From contig JAMWFC010000113.1 in the NCBI GenBank assembly GCA_027475525.1, forward strand, positions 434,001 through 498,000: a stretch of 64,000 nt of DNA. Direction: 5' to 3'. The notes under the pieces were generated by a model. The model saw only the letters and a list, made by a program, of their open reading frames with translations, was not told the origin of the DNA and did no database searches. This stretch comes from Macrolepiota albuminosa. Taxonomy: Eukaryota; Basidiomycota; Agaricomycetes; Agaricales; Agaricaceae. Shown piece by piece: positions 31,153 to 40,530 of the stretch (positions within the stretch are counted from its first letter, which is position 1; every line of letters starts with the position of its first letter). The position numbers and the translations under genes are program-made.

Positions 31153-32108
31153 AATGCCCGACCCCCGGCCCCGGCGAACCCCGGCAGACCCCGCGCAGAC
31201 ACCCCTAGCACGGACGACATGCTGTGCTACATTGACAAGCTCATGCATGGCAACAACAAACCACGTCCCGTGCCCGTCCTGGTACCGCCCCCAGCGTCAG
31301 CCCCGGCCCCTCCAGAACGCAACTTCCGCTGTGATCCGCCACTCCACTTCGACCTACAAAACCCCCCGCGACCCCCGATGCAAGCACGACCCTCCCGGGT
31401 TGAACGTCCCCCGCACAACCCGGCACCTAACCCAGCACCCGACTCCCCTCTGCCCGACCCGACACCACTGAACCCTTCCCGACCGCCTCCGCCACCCCCA
31501 GCCGAACCTCGAGGACGACCCCCAGGGCCACCATCTCCGCCACCCCCTGCGTGGAAACCTGGGCCTCCCCCCGGCAGGAACAAACCCCCCTGGGATAATG
31601 GACCCCCTGGGCGTGGACCCCCAGGTGAGCCACCTGGAGGAGGCCCTCCAGGCGGGTGGGGTCCCGCCCTTGGTGCTTTTCCTCCTCAAGGAGGGGGGGT
31701 AATCACTACTACTACTATTACAATGCTGGCCCCCCTCCCCGCAACACTGCCGGACCGGACGACACTCACGACGCCCTCGCCCGCGAAGAACGACTGGACA
31801 TTCAAAAGCCCAACGCTTTCACAGGCCGGGACCCCCAAAAATGGCGTACCTTCCTCACTCAGTGTCTCAATACATTCCAGGCAAAGCCGCTCACGTTTCA
31901 GGTTGACAGCTCCCGGGTGGCCTTTGCCGCATCATACCTCCAGGGGATCGCCTTTGATCATCACTACACGGCCCTCATCCAGTTCGACCCCAACAACCCG
32001 GCACTCGCTCGCTGGCAAGCCTTCGTCGACGAGTTTTCCAGGAAGTTTGGGATCTACGACACCGTGGCCGAGGCCGAGGACAACCTCTTCAACCTCCGAA
32101 TTCGCTCC

Positions 32109-32262
32109 GAAGAACGTTTCACCACCTTTATCGTACATTTTGAGAAGGAAGCTTACGAAACAGGTTGGAACTACAGCGCCCTCCGGAAGAACGTTTCACC
32201 ACCTTTATCGTACATTTTGAGAAGGAAGCTTACGAAACAGGTTGGAACTACAGCGCCCTCCG
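32109..32262. repeat. 77-bp tandem duplication 10
   Basis: Period 77 bp in the Gy4 capsid domain; repeats EERFTTFIVHFEKEAYETGW in another frame. Confidence 0.95.
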
Positions 32263-32713
32263 GTACGCCCTCCGCCGCGCCCTGCCACAACGCATCAAGG
32301 ACGTCCTCCGACTCGCCCTGAAACAACCCTCCTACGACGGATACAAGGCCCTCGTCATGCAGATCGACCAACGCTACTGGGAAGACCGCAGCGAGTATTT
32401 GAATTCCTGACCCCCCTGGAACCCTAGGGGAGGACCCCCTTGGCCCTCTGGCGAAGCCCCCAACCCCCAAGGTCGAAACCCCGGTCCCCCCGCGTTCCCT
32501 GGTGGCTGACCCCTGGTGAGTCGCGGCCCGCCCAATGCTAACCCCGGCAGCAGCGTCCGCCCCCAGGCCCAGCTTAACGCCGCCGTGGCTGCCCATGACC
32601 CGGGCGGCGTGCCAAGCCCCGAGGAACCCCCGGAAGACCCCGAAGACTTCAACTTCGACGACAAGCGGGACGAGGAGGCCCTCCAGGCCAACCGGCTTCA
32701 AAAGAAGGGATGA

Positions 32714-32900
32714 TCCTGGATTGAAGTCCCGACGGATGTGCAGGAACGACGGAGAAGGGAGGGTGTCTGCATACTCTGTGGTGAGAAAGACCATTTCATC
32801 TCCGAGTGCCCCAAACGACAGGTCATGGGACGTGCCACCTGGACCTTCGAAGGGGAGGACGCCACCTACGGGTATTCAGAAAACGACCCGGCGATTTAGA
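32714..32900 (+). pseudogene. gag: Gy4 zinc knuckle
   Basis: After the TGA at 32,711 the frame reads SWIEVPTDVQERRRREGV and the knuckle CILCGEKDHFISEC (CX2CX4HX4C), then a short acidic tail, up to a TAG at about 32,898 (Gln expected, CAG to TAG). It would bind the RNA genome. The following sequence resumes in another frame toward the protease. Confidence 0.85.
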
Positions 32901-32991
32901 CCTGGAAGACGCCCTAAATCGCAGAATCGACCCCGACGTCTTCTCCGCCCCGGTCTCACATCTTCGCTCTACGACACTCATACAGGACACC

Positions 32992-33145
32992 CTCACGGCT
33001 TACCTACCCTCCCACTCTTCACACTCCCTCCTCCTCAAAACCCGCCTCACCCCCTCCGGAACCCCCCTCTCACGGCTTACCTACCCTCCCACTCTTCACA
33101 CTCCCTCCTCCTCAAAACCCGCCTCACCCCCTCCGGAACCCCCCT
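32992..33145. repeat. 77-bp tandem duplication 11
   Basis: Period 77 bp ahead of the first Gy4 protease domain. Confidence 0.95.
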
Positions 33146-33264
33146 CAACACCCTCGTTGACAGTGGCGCCACCGACAACTTCATCGACTCAAAACCCGCC
33201 TCACCCCCTCCGGAACCCCCCTCAACACCCTCGTTGACAGTGGCGCCACCGACAACTTCATCAA
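33111..33264. repeat. 77-bp tandem duplication 12
   Basis: Period 77 bp overlapping the previous unit; it duplicates the first DSGAT catalytic loop (copies near 33,160 and 33,237). Confidence 0.95.
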
Positions 33265-34120
33265 CAAAGCATGGTCTACCTTTGCCCCGGAACCCGCTCA
33301 GCGACTCCCGGTCCCGGTACGGCTCTGCCTCTTCGACGGAGACGCCTCTACAGCGGGGAACATCACTCATTTCGTGCGTATGCCCGTTACTTTCGCCAAC
33401 GGACAGACTCACACCCTCTGGATGTTGATAACCAAACTTCACCCTTCCACACCCCTGGTCCTAGGGCTTCCGTGGCTCCGAGACACCAACCCCCGCGGAT
33501 GTTGATAACCAAACTTCACCCTTCCACACCCCTGGTCCTAGGGCTTCCGTGGCTCCGAGACACCAACCCCCACATCGATTGGCGACATCTCACCCTTTGC
33601 CTGACCCAGGACCCGACGCCCGACGACCAGCAACTCCCCTTTGACATCCCCCACTCTCCAGACCCTACCCCAAAGGACGGGCCCCCATCACCCCCTGGAC
33701 TCCAGTCCCATTCGTCCCGATCCTTCGTCATCAATGCCAGGCTGGACGGCACCCCGGGACCAGTATCAGCCCTCATTGACAGCGGAGCCACTGGAGTTTT
33801 CATCAGCGATGCTCTCGACCTCCCCCATGACTCCCTCAACCAGCCCCTCTGCCTGCAACGCCTCGACGGCACCCCCTCCTCCGGCCCCATCCAGAGGTCT
33901 CACTCAGGACGCGTGACCCTGGACAATGACTACGAGTTCACCTCTGACTTCCTGGTCACGCGACTTCACAAATCGACCCTGATGGTGCTGGGACTACCCT
34001 GGCTGCGCGACACGAACCCCGACATCGATTGGAGGACGCTCACCATGACCTTCCTGGGACCCGAAGACCACCCCTCGACCACCGTGCACCTCCGGGCCCT
34101 AGGAAACGACCCGACACCTG
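33150..34120 (+). CDS. pol: Gy4 tandem retropepsin-like domains
   Basis: Two homologous protease domains in a row. The first has NTLVDSGATDNFIN, a central LCLFDGDASTAGNITHFV, and VLGLPWLRDTNPHIDW (ends about 33,590). The second has SALIDSGATGVFISDALD (about 33,775), LQRLDGTPSSGPIQRS and VLGLPWLRDTNPDIDW (ends about 34,040). Both keep the catalytic DSGAT and the GLPWL motif, so either could be active; the usual element has one. The first is disturbed by duplications 12 and 13, which I treat as artefacts. The second lies in the long open frame shared with RT and RNase H. Flanking each is a short HSS.S strand, so the unit of duplication is about 115 residues. Confidence 0.75.
33420..33573. repeat. 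77-bp tandem duplication 13
   Basis: Period 77 bp at the end of the first Gy4 protease domain. Confidence 0.95.
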
Positions 34121-34399
34121 ACACCCCCAGGACGACTGCCGCGCCCCCCACGCATGCCCCACCCACGCCCGTCCGAGACCGCAAGGCCCCCGATCGACCC
34201 CCAAACATTCCTCAGAACAAGTACAAGGGGCCGAACTACCCCTGCCGGTCTCAGACACGCGCCACACCCGCTCTGGCCGATGCTTCTGCAACCCCGATCG
34301 ACCCGAGCGCACTCGACATTAGGATCATTGGGGCCGCCCCCTTCGCGCGCCTCATGAGGGATGGAACTCCCACGTTTCAGCTGCACACCTCGCCTTCCC

Positions 34400-35330
34400 T
34401 CCTGGAAGAACATCTACGAGGGGACGCTATTCCCCCGGAGAAGAAAACCGAGGAGCAAATCCTCCGAGAAGTAGTTCCCCCGGAGTATCACGAGTTCGCT
34501 GACGTATTCTCCGAAGGAGACGCCAAGGAGATCCCCCCTCACCGCCCCTATGATCACACCATCGACCTTGAGGAAGGAGCCAACCCCCCTTTTGGCAAGG
34601 TATACAACATGTCGGAGGTCGAACTCTGGGCCCTCAAGGACTACCTTGACGAAATGCTGGGTAAGGGATTCATCCGACCCTCTGCCTCCACCGCCGGAGC
34701 CCCAGTTCTATTCGCCAAGAAGAAGGACGGCTCGCTCCGACTCTGCGTTGACTATCGAGGGCTCAATAAGATCACCAAGAAGAACCGCTACCCGCTCCCG
34801 CTTATTGGTGACCTGGTCGATCGACTCTGCAGCGCCAAGGTCTACACGAAGATCGACCTCCGCTCCGGTTACAACAATGTCCGCATCACCCCGGGACATG
34901 AGTGGAAAACTGCGTTCCGCATGCGGTATGGTCTGTTTGAGTACCTTGTGATGCCTTTCGGAATGACTAACTCCCCCGCCACGTTCCAATACTTCATGAA
35001 CGACATCTTCCACGACATGAGCGACGTCTTCGTGATCGTCTACCTGGATGACATCCTCATTTATTCCGACTCACCGGAGGATCACCAGAAGCATGTCCGG
35101 CAAGTTCTCGAACGCCTCCGGGAGCACAACCTCCACACCAAGCCCGAGAAGTGTTCATTCCATACAGAAGAGGTTGAGTATCTTGGCGTCATCGTATCCC
35201 CGAACGGCGTTCGCATGGACCCCCACAAGGTCGAGGCCATCGTCAACTGGCCGCAGCCCCGGAACGTCAAGGAAGTACAGTCTTTCTTGGGTTTTGCTAA
35301 CTTTTACCGGAGGTTCATAGATAACTACTC
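34400..35330 (+). CDS. pol: Gy4 reverse transcriptase
   Basis: Well-preserved RT in a frame open from 33,271 to 35,655. Motifs in order: EFADVFSEGDAKEIPPHRPY, VLFAKKKDGSLRLCVDYRGL, KIDLRSGYNNVRITPGHEWK (catalytic Asp), PFGMTNSPATFQYFMNDIFH, and an intact VIVYLDDILIYS. Then comes the thumb VEYLGVIVSPNGVRMDPHKV. All three catalytic aspartates are present. With no stop inside, this part of Gy4 could still make an active enzyme. Chromovirus clade, close in layout to Tf1/Tf2-type polyproteins. Confidence 0.95.
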
Positions 35331-35950
35331 CGGTATCACGAAACCCCTCAACCAGCTCACGCGCAAGGACGTCGCCTGGAACTGGGACAGTAAGTGCCAG
35401 AGTGTCTTTAACCTGCTCAAGGAGGCTTTCACGACCGCCCCCGTACTCTGGCACTACAACGCGAACCTCCCGATCATCCTGGAATGCGACGCCTCCGACT
35501 ACGCCATCGCCGGGATCCTCTCGCAGATGGAACCTGACGGAGGGGAGCCCCGGCCAGTTGCCTTCTACACCCGGTCCATGATCGACGCCGAGCTCAACTA
35601 CGACATCTACGACAAGGAGCTCCTCGCCATCGTCGAAGCCTTCAAGCAATGGTGAGCCTACCTCGAGGGAGCCCGGCACCGGATTCAGGTCTACTCGGAT
35701 CACAACAACCTGCAGTACTTCACCACGACCAAACAGCTTAGTCGACGGCAGGCCCAATGGTCCGAGGTCCTCTCGGAATACGACTTCACGATCCAGTACC
35801 GCCCGGGACGACTTGGAGCTAAACCTGATGCCCTCACCCATCGTCCGGACGTCTATCCCAAGAAGTTGTTCGAGGCGGAACACAATGCGTTCAATCATTG
35901 CGTGGTGATCCCTCCCGAACATCTGAATGCTGTACTGATCTTAAACAACG
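35330..35950 (+). pseudogene. pol: Gy4 RNase H, one stop
   Basis: RNase H follows RT directly: ECDASDYAIAGILSQMEPDG (first Asp), DAELNYDIYDKELLAIVEAF (Glu and Asp), then a TGA at 35,653-35,655 between QW and AYLEGARH, where Arg is the usual residue (CGA to TGA). It continues as [20 protein letters not shown] and [20 protein letters not shown]. Apart from the stop, the domain is complete. Confidence 0.9.
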
Positions 35951-37185
35951 AAGGAACCCTGAACCAGATCCGCCGCGCTCCCCGAGACAAGTACTTCACC
36001 GATCACAACCCCTGAAACTCTTCCGACGGAACCGACCGGGACCCCGCCTTCTCCTTGTCCCCTGACAAAAAACTCCTCCGGGACGGCCGCATCTACGTCC
36101 TGGGTCACGCCCGACTCCACTATGACGTCCTCCGTCAACACCACGATCACAAGCTCTGGGGACACCCTGGGATACGTAAGACTCTCCAGCTGATCTCCCA
36201 GACTTACTTTTGGCCAGGGTTGAAGAAGGACGTGACCCGTTACATTTGATCATGTGAACCCTGCCTCCGGGCCAAGGTCCCCCGACACCGACCATACGGA
36301 CTCCTGAAACCCCTGCCAGTCGGACGACACCCCTGGTTCTCCATATTCCTGGACCACATCGTCAAACTCCCGGGATCTGAAGGGTTCGATGCCATTCTTG
36401 TCGTTGTGTGTAGGCTAACCAAACAGGGCATCTTCCTACCCTGTCACACCACGGACACCGCCCTGGACTTCGCCCGGCTGTTCCTTGAGCACGTCTTCGC
36501 CAAACATGGACTCCCGGACGACATCGTCTCCGACCGTGGCCCACTCTTCGTATCCAAGTTTTGGACTTCCCTGTGTAAGGCACTCGAAGTAAAGACTAAC
36601 CTCTCTACCGCCTACCACCCCGAAACCGACGGCCAAACCGAAAGGGTCAACCAGTCCCTCGAGCAGTACCTCCGACTGTACGTCAACTACTTGCAGGACG
36701 ACTGGCGCGCCGAGCTCCCCCTGGCCGAGTTCACCTACAACAACACGCTGCACTCTGCCACCGGGGTATCCCCTTTCTTTGCCAACAAGGGATACCACCC
36801 TTGACTGACACTCTCGCTCCGGGACATCCCGTTGCATGCCGCCCATGAGGTCGCCTGGGATCTCCAATCCCTTCACGAGTTTTTCCAGGAAGAGATCGAC
36901 ACCGCGAACTGGGCCTACGTGAAACACGCCGACCGGAAACGGGAAGACACCCCCGACTGGACCCCCGGGACAAAGGTATGGTTAGATCGACGACACCTCC
37001 GCACCCGCCGGCCCTCCCCAAAACTCGATCACAAGCGTCTCGGCCCATTCAAAATATTGAAGAAGGTCTCATCCCACGCCTACAAGATCGAGCTCCAAAA
37101 CTCGATCACAAGCGTCTCGGCCCATTCAAAATATTGAAGAAGGTCTCATCCCACGCCTACAAGATCGAGCTCCCCCGGGACTAAA
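35950..37185 (+). pseudogene. pol: Gy4 integrase, three TGA stops
   Basis: Integrase with zinc domain (HHDHKLWGHPGIRKTLQLIS, CEPC), core with Asp in IFLDHIVKLPGSEGF, Asp in VSDRGPLFVSKF and Glu in TDGQTERVNQSLEQY, and C-terminal domain with KVWLDRRHLRTRRPSPKL, LGPFKILKKVSSHAYKIEL. Stops at 36,013, 36,247 and 36,802 are all TGA; at the last two the family residue is Arg (YIRSC, YHPRL). A 77-bp duplication (37,018-37,171) and one -1 slip near 37,185 separate it from the chromodomain. Confidence 0.92.
37018..37171. repeat. 77-bp tandem duplication 14
   Basis: Period 77 bp at the end of Gy4 integrase. Confidence 0.95.
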
Positions 37186-37189
37186 AGGT

Positions 37190-37498
37190 CTGCACCGAGT
37201 ATTCCACGTCCGCCTCCTGGAATGACACCCCCCGGATCCTTTCCCCGAACAACGCCCCGAGCCCCCTCCCCCGGTCGAGGTCGAGGACGAGTACCACTAC
37301 AAAGTTGAAGACATCCTCGACTCCCAGAACATTCATGGACGACCCCACTTCCTTGTACGGTGGAAGGGATATGGCCCGGAAGACGACACCTGGGAACCGC
37401 GTCGAAACCTCGAAGGCGCCCTCGACAAACTCCGGGACTTCCAACAATGGCTCCCGGGGAACGACCCTCCCGGGCGCAGGACTCACAGACGGCAGTAG
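37190..37498 (+). pseudogene. pol: Gy4 chromodomain (end of pol)
   Basis: After HRVFHVRLLE and a TGA at 37,223 the frame encodes a proline-rich linker and a textbook chromodomain: [18 protein letters not shown], then [18 protein letters not shown] and the C-terminal helix [12 protein letters not shown]. The cage aromatics (Tyr, Trp, Tyr) are all present. It ends at a TAG (37,496-37,498). By analogy with other chromoviruses it should guide integration to heterochromatin, which suits the insertion of Gy4 into another retroelement. Confidence 0.92.
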
Positions 37499-37846
37499 TG
37501 GGCGTAACCCCCGCCTCTGGGCTTAGTAGGGATTCAACTCCCATGTATGCTTTCTGCCTTCCCTTTCTAGATCTTACTCTCTTTTAGTATCATTTCATAG
37601 TGGTGTCCCGGAACCTGGGCAAGGTGCTTTCTGTTTTTCAGTCTTCTTTCGCCCCTTACACCACCCTTTACCCCGGGAAACCAAGTATATACATTTTCAG
37701 GTGCTTTCTGTTTTTCAGTCTTCTTTCGCCCCTTACACCACCCTTTACTCCGGGAAACCAAGTATATACATTTTCTACTTTACATACTCTACAGTAACAG
37801 CCAGGACAAAACGAACAAACGACAAGAAAGAGAGAGAAAACAAAAA
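37499..37846. other. Gap between Gy4 pol and antisense gene
   Basis: Non-coding, converging 3' ends of pol (plus) and the antisense gene (minus). It contains a 77-bp duplication and otherwise nothing I recognise; it probably serves as 3' untranslated sequence for both. Confidence 0.5.
37622..37775. repeat. 77-bp tandem duplication 15 (one mismatch)
   Basis: Period 77 bp in the gap after Gy4 pol. The two units differ at one base (ccc against ctc in tttac.ccggg), the only mismatch I found among these duplications. Confidence 0.92.
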
Positions 37847-39596
37847 CTACCGGCCCTCGCCCCCCTTCCCCGGCCAGCCTCGGAACCCCTCCCCCATCCC
37901 CCCCGGGCCGTGCTCCCGCAGTACCTCCTCCGCCAACTGCTCCCAGGACGGGAGAGACTCACCCTCGTCCAAAACTCTCTCGAACCAGGAGCCAGGGGCA
38001 GGCACGTTCCTCCGCCGGTGTGCCAACACCACCCGCCCCAGCAAGTCGAGGCCCCGTTCTACCCTGGAAGTCGTCACCTCAGGGCGCTGCCCCTCCTGCA
38101 GCGCCGCAAGTGCCGTGGCCACCCCGTCCAAGAGTAAGCGGTGCTCCTGGGCCCAGCCTGGAAATGTCAGTGGGAAATCGAACCTGGGGATAGGGAGACT
38201 CACTCAATGAGGCCATACGGGCCACCACCACATCCCGGCGCAGGGCCTCTGCCAACCCCTCTCCCCCCAGAAGCCCCACTTCCTGCCCGAGCCTCGCCCT
38301 CAGCCTCCGCTTCCCCCCGGGCAACCCTGGCCTCCTCCAGGTCCCAAATCATCGCCTCCCGACCCTCCTCCAGATCCCGCCCGGCCGCCGCCTCCTCCCT
38401 CGCCCCCTCCCCATGACCCCCCTGCTCCGGCTCCTGCAGGGCCCCGACTTCACCAGCTTGGAGTCCCCCGGACAGGGGGGAGAATGTTGCTGGGGACAGG
38501 CACGGAGGGAGACCAGGGATGGGGTCCTCAGAGGCAGGCGCGCCCTCTTGGATGGGCCCGGGAAGGGACTAGGCGATGCCCGCCTCTTTCCCTTGTCGGG
38601 GCGCCCCCCGCAACCCTCGTGACTGCCGGCCCCGGCCCGGGTCACCCGACGGGTGATCAGGACCACGGGCCGCCCGGGCGCCCCCCGCAACCCTCGTGAC
38701 TGCCGGCCCCGGCCCGGGTCACCCGACGGGTGATCAGGACCACGGGCCGCCCCTGGCCCCCCACCCGAATGGCCCCTCGGCCCCCCGACCCCCTACTGGG
38801 TGCCTCCGCGGACGCTGCGGGCACCTCCCCCACCGGTTCCACCCCCTCTCCCACCGGCTCCACCACCCAATCCCGCTCCTCGACTCCCATCCTCTGAGTA
38901 ACCCCAGCCAGCGGCCACCCCTGCTCCCGGGAGACACACCGCGCCCTCCACAGCGCCGACACGGAGCACCGCTCATGGTTGAGATGGCAGGCCTTGCAGA
39001 CGGACGTATCACGGCGGGACGAGGGGCCCGGAGCCTCGAATAGGCAAGGCACCATGTGCCGGGCGCAGTGCAAGCACTGCACCAAAGTCAGCAGAACGAC
39101 CAAGAGGTAGGAGCCCACTCACCGGTCCATTGCTCACACACCAGGCGTGAGCAGGCAGGCCCCGGAGCCTCTCTAGGGCCTCCCCGAACAACTCCTGCGT
39201 CACGGCCGCCCACGCAACACGTTGATCTTCCGGAACCTCTGCAACGGTCCCCACCGCCATCCCGGAGCGACGGAAGCAGGGGGCCGGCAGCCTAGGGCGG
39301 GGAGGGGGGTGCAGACAGGGAGGGCGGACAGTCATCTGTGCAAAGGTGGGCATGGAACGACTCGAACGGGGGGGGACGCTGGGACCCGCCTCAGTGATGT
39401 TGTGTTGTTCTGAAAAAGGAAGGTCAGTCGCGACAAGCGAGCGGCGCGGGAACCACTCACGTTGTTGCACGAGTGCTGCCACGTGCTCCCGGTCTTGGCG
39501 GGCTTGATACCGCGCATCCCGGGCTTCCCAGGCCATGAGGGGCGCGTCCTCGTTGGTTTGCGGGGGCGTCGGAGAATGGGTTGGCGTACGCGACAT
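37847..39596 (-). CDS. Gy4 antisense gene: Cys6 zinc-cluster protein with three introns
   Basis: Gene on the strand opposite gag-pol, starting 128 bp inside the 3' LTR. Predicted exons: 39,596-39,461, 39,409-39,123, 39,076-38,204, 38,157-37,847. Introns of 51, 46 and 46 bp have GTGAGT donors, CTGAC branch sites and CAG acceptors. Order of the product: N-terminal helix (ARDARYQARQDREHVAALVQ), Pro/Arg-rich linker, helix ELFGEALERLRGLPAH, the cluster CLHCARHMVPC...CKACHLNHERC (CX2CX6CX15CX2CX6C, like fungal Zn2Cys6 spacing), a Gly/Arg/Pro-rich stretch, an acidic-basic helix region, and a Leu-rich C-terminal helix. The 77-bp duplication at 38,599-38,752 shifts the frame and is probably artificial; one more frame change lies near 38,330. 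Function unknown; a DNA- or RNA-binding regulator is a reasonable guess. Confidence 0.7.
38158..38203 (-). other. Intron 3 of Gy4 antisense gene
   Basis: 46 bp, GTGAGT donor, CACTGAC branch region, TTTCCAG acceptor. Splicing joins MASL(S) to WAQEHRLLLDG in frame. Confidence 0.65.
38599..38752. repeat. 77-bp tandem duplication 16
   Basis: Period 77 bp inside exon 3 of the antisense gene; repeats the segment coding RPVVLITRRVTRAGAGSHEG. Confidence 0.95.
39077..39122 (-). other. Intron 2 of Gy4 antisense gene, next to first cluster Cys
   Basis: 46 bp, GTGAGT donor, GCTGAC branch, GTGCAG acceptor. Phase 0; the acceptor is followed directly by the TGC of the first cluster cysteine. Confidence 0.75.
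39410..39460 (-). other. Intron 1 of Gy4 antisense gene
   Basis: 51 bp, GTGAGT donor, GACTGAC branch, TTTTTCAG acceptor. Its length is a multiple of three without a stop, so it can also be read through. Confidence 0.7.
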
Positions 39597-39710
39597 GTTT
39601 GAACTTGACGGTAAAAAATTTTTTTGATACGTGGCAAGTCAGGTGCCGGATCCCACGGTTGAACCCCGGTCCAAACCACCGGCTACGCGTGCCTCAGAGG
39701 GTCTCGGCGC

Positions 39711-39723
39711 TGAGGGGGGGTGA
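39711..39723 (+). promoter_or_regulatory. Gy4 polypurine tract
   Basis: A G-rich run (GAGGGGGGG) directly before the 3' LTR start, the expected primer for plus-strand DNA synthesis. Confidence 0.8.
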
Positions 39724-40530
39724 TGTCACGACCCCTCCCCTCCAGGCCCACCCCGGGACACCCCCGGAACACCATCCGGGACCCTCCCTCCGACCCCACA
39801 GGACACGCCTCGCCATCACGACCGCTGACACCGCCATCAGCCGCCACCAGCCCCGATCAACAATCGGATCACGTGACTTGTTCCCGGCCATCACGCATCA
39901 CGCATCACGACTCCCCCCGCGTCAATTAATCGCGTGCCCCACACGTGCGATCCTGGTATACAGTCCCTGCCCGCTACTCAATGACTCCCGGAACCCATCC
40001 CAGACACTCTGGAATCCCGAGACCCGGTCCCGTAGTACTTATAGTGTAGCTCCCTGTTGTATTCGGTAGTCTTGATATTACATACACTGTTACTTTGCTT
40101 TACTTGGATTGTTGCGTGCCCTCTATTTGACTGGTACGCATTGACTGGCACGCTTGACTGGCACACTTGGATATTCGCGTGCTCTAAGACTGGTACGCAC
40201 TTTGCGACTTTAACTTACTAACTTGGTCTCGTCTTAGAACCTCCGGTTCACTCGCGTGCTCTAAGACTGGTACGCACTTTGCGACTTTAACTTACTAACT
40301 TGGTCTCGTCTTAGAACCTCCGGTTCACAACTCGACTCCCACCCGAACTCCCCAGTTACCACCACCCAAAACCCCCGGACTAAGTCCCCTCTCCCGGGAT
40401 TTCCCTGTCCACGTCTTGAACCCCAGAGTCCTAGCCCCGGAGTTCCAGACACCCGAGTATCCGTGGGTCAAGTCCGCATTGTAAGGGCGATTGCTTTCCT
40501 GGAAAGCCCCCGACTCAGCGGAACCTGACA
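39724..40530 (+). repeat. 3' LTR of Gy4
   Basis: TGTCACGACC...CTGACA, 807 bp, or 730 bp without the 77-bp duplication at 40,175-40,328. It is followed by the target duplication ACTCT. Confidence 0.95.
40175..40328. repeat. 77-bp tandem duplication 17
   Basis: Period 77 bp in the 3' LTR of Gy4 only; the 5' LTR has a single unit at the matching place. Confidence 0.97.

Larger units (their letters stand above)
30030..32713 (+). pseudogene. gag: Gy4 gag (capsid)
   Basis: Start chosen at 30,030 (MATYTHTYYPTGYQTDPYG); an upstream copy of the same start at 29,953 belongs to the duplication. A long Pro-rich N-terminal region follows (30,242-31,471 and a Pro/Gly-rich run to 31,690). The capsid domain is at 31,760-32,400: IQKPNAFTGRDPQKWRTFL, QFDPNNPALARWQAFVDEF, then RSEERFTTFIVHFEKEAYE, RIKDVLRLALKQP and YEALVMQID-like, typical of retrotransposon gag. 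Two 77-bp duplications (30,999 and 32,109) and other frame changes break it. The last frame ends with a TGA at 32,711 where the reading GRSWIEV is expected, just before the zinc knuckle. Confidence 0.85.
29169..40530 (+). mobile_element. Gy4: nearly intact GC-rich chromovirus with antisense gene
   Basis: Complete element: 5' LTR (29,169-29,919), primer-binding site, gag, tandem protease, RT, RNase H, integrase, chromodomain, antisense gene, polypurine tract, 3' LTR (39,724-40,530). Target-site duplication ACTCT at 29,164-29,168 and 40,531-40,535, within the gag of Gy2-b. It is markedly richer in G+C and CG dinucleotides than its neighbours, which points to recent insertion. Ten of the twenty 77-bp duplications fall inside it; after removing them, pol from 33.3 kb to integrase has only four stops, all TGA at likely arginine codons. 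Confidence 0.95.

Noticed and set aside
31227..31689. Gly/Arg-rich open frames on the minus strand opposite Gy4 gag
   Set aside because: They mirror the proline-rich, GC-rich gag sequence; no start context, introns or conserved motif.
33111..33264. A triple protease catalytic loop (DSGAT near 33,160, 33,237 and 33,780)
   Set aside because: The first two are identical and exactly 77 bp apart, so they belong to the artefact duplication. Only the pair 33.2 and 33.8 kb is a real domain duplication.
35653..36804. Recoding of TGA (stop readthrough) in Gy4 pol
   Set aside because: The stops sit at conserved arginine codons and are explained by C-to-T change; other frames, such as the Gy2-a and Gy1-a genes, show the same type of damage.
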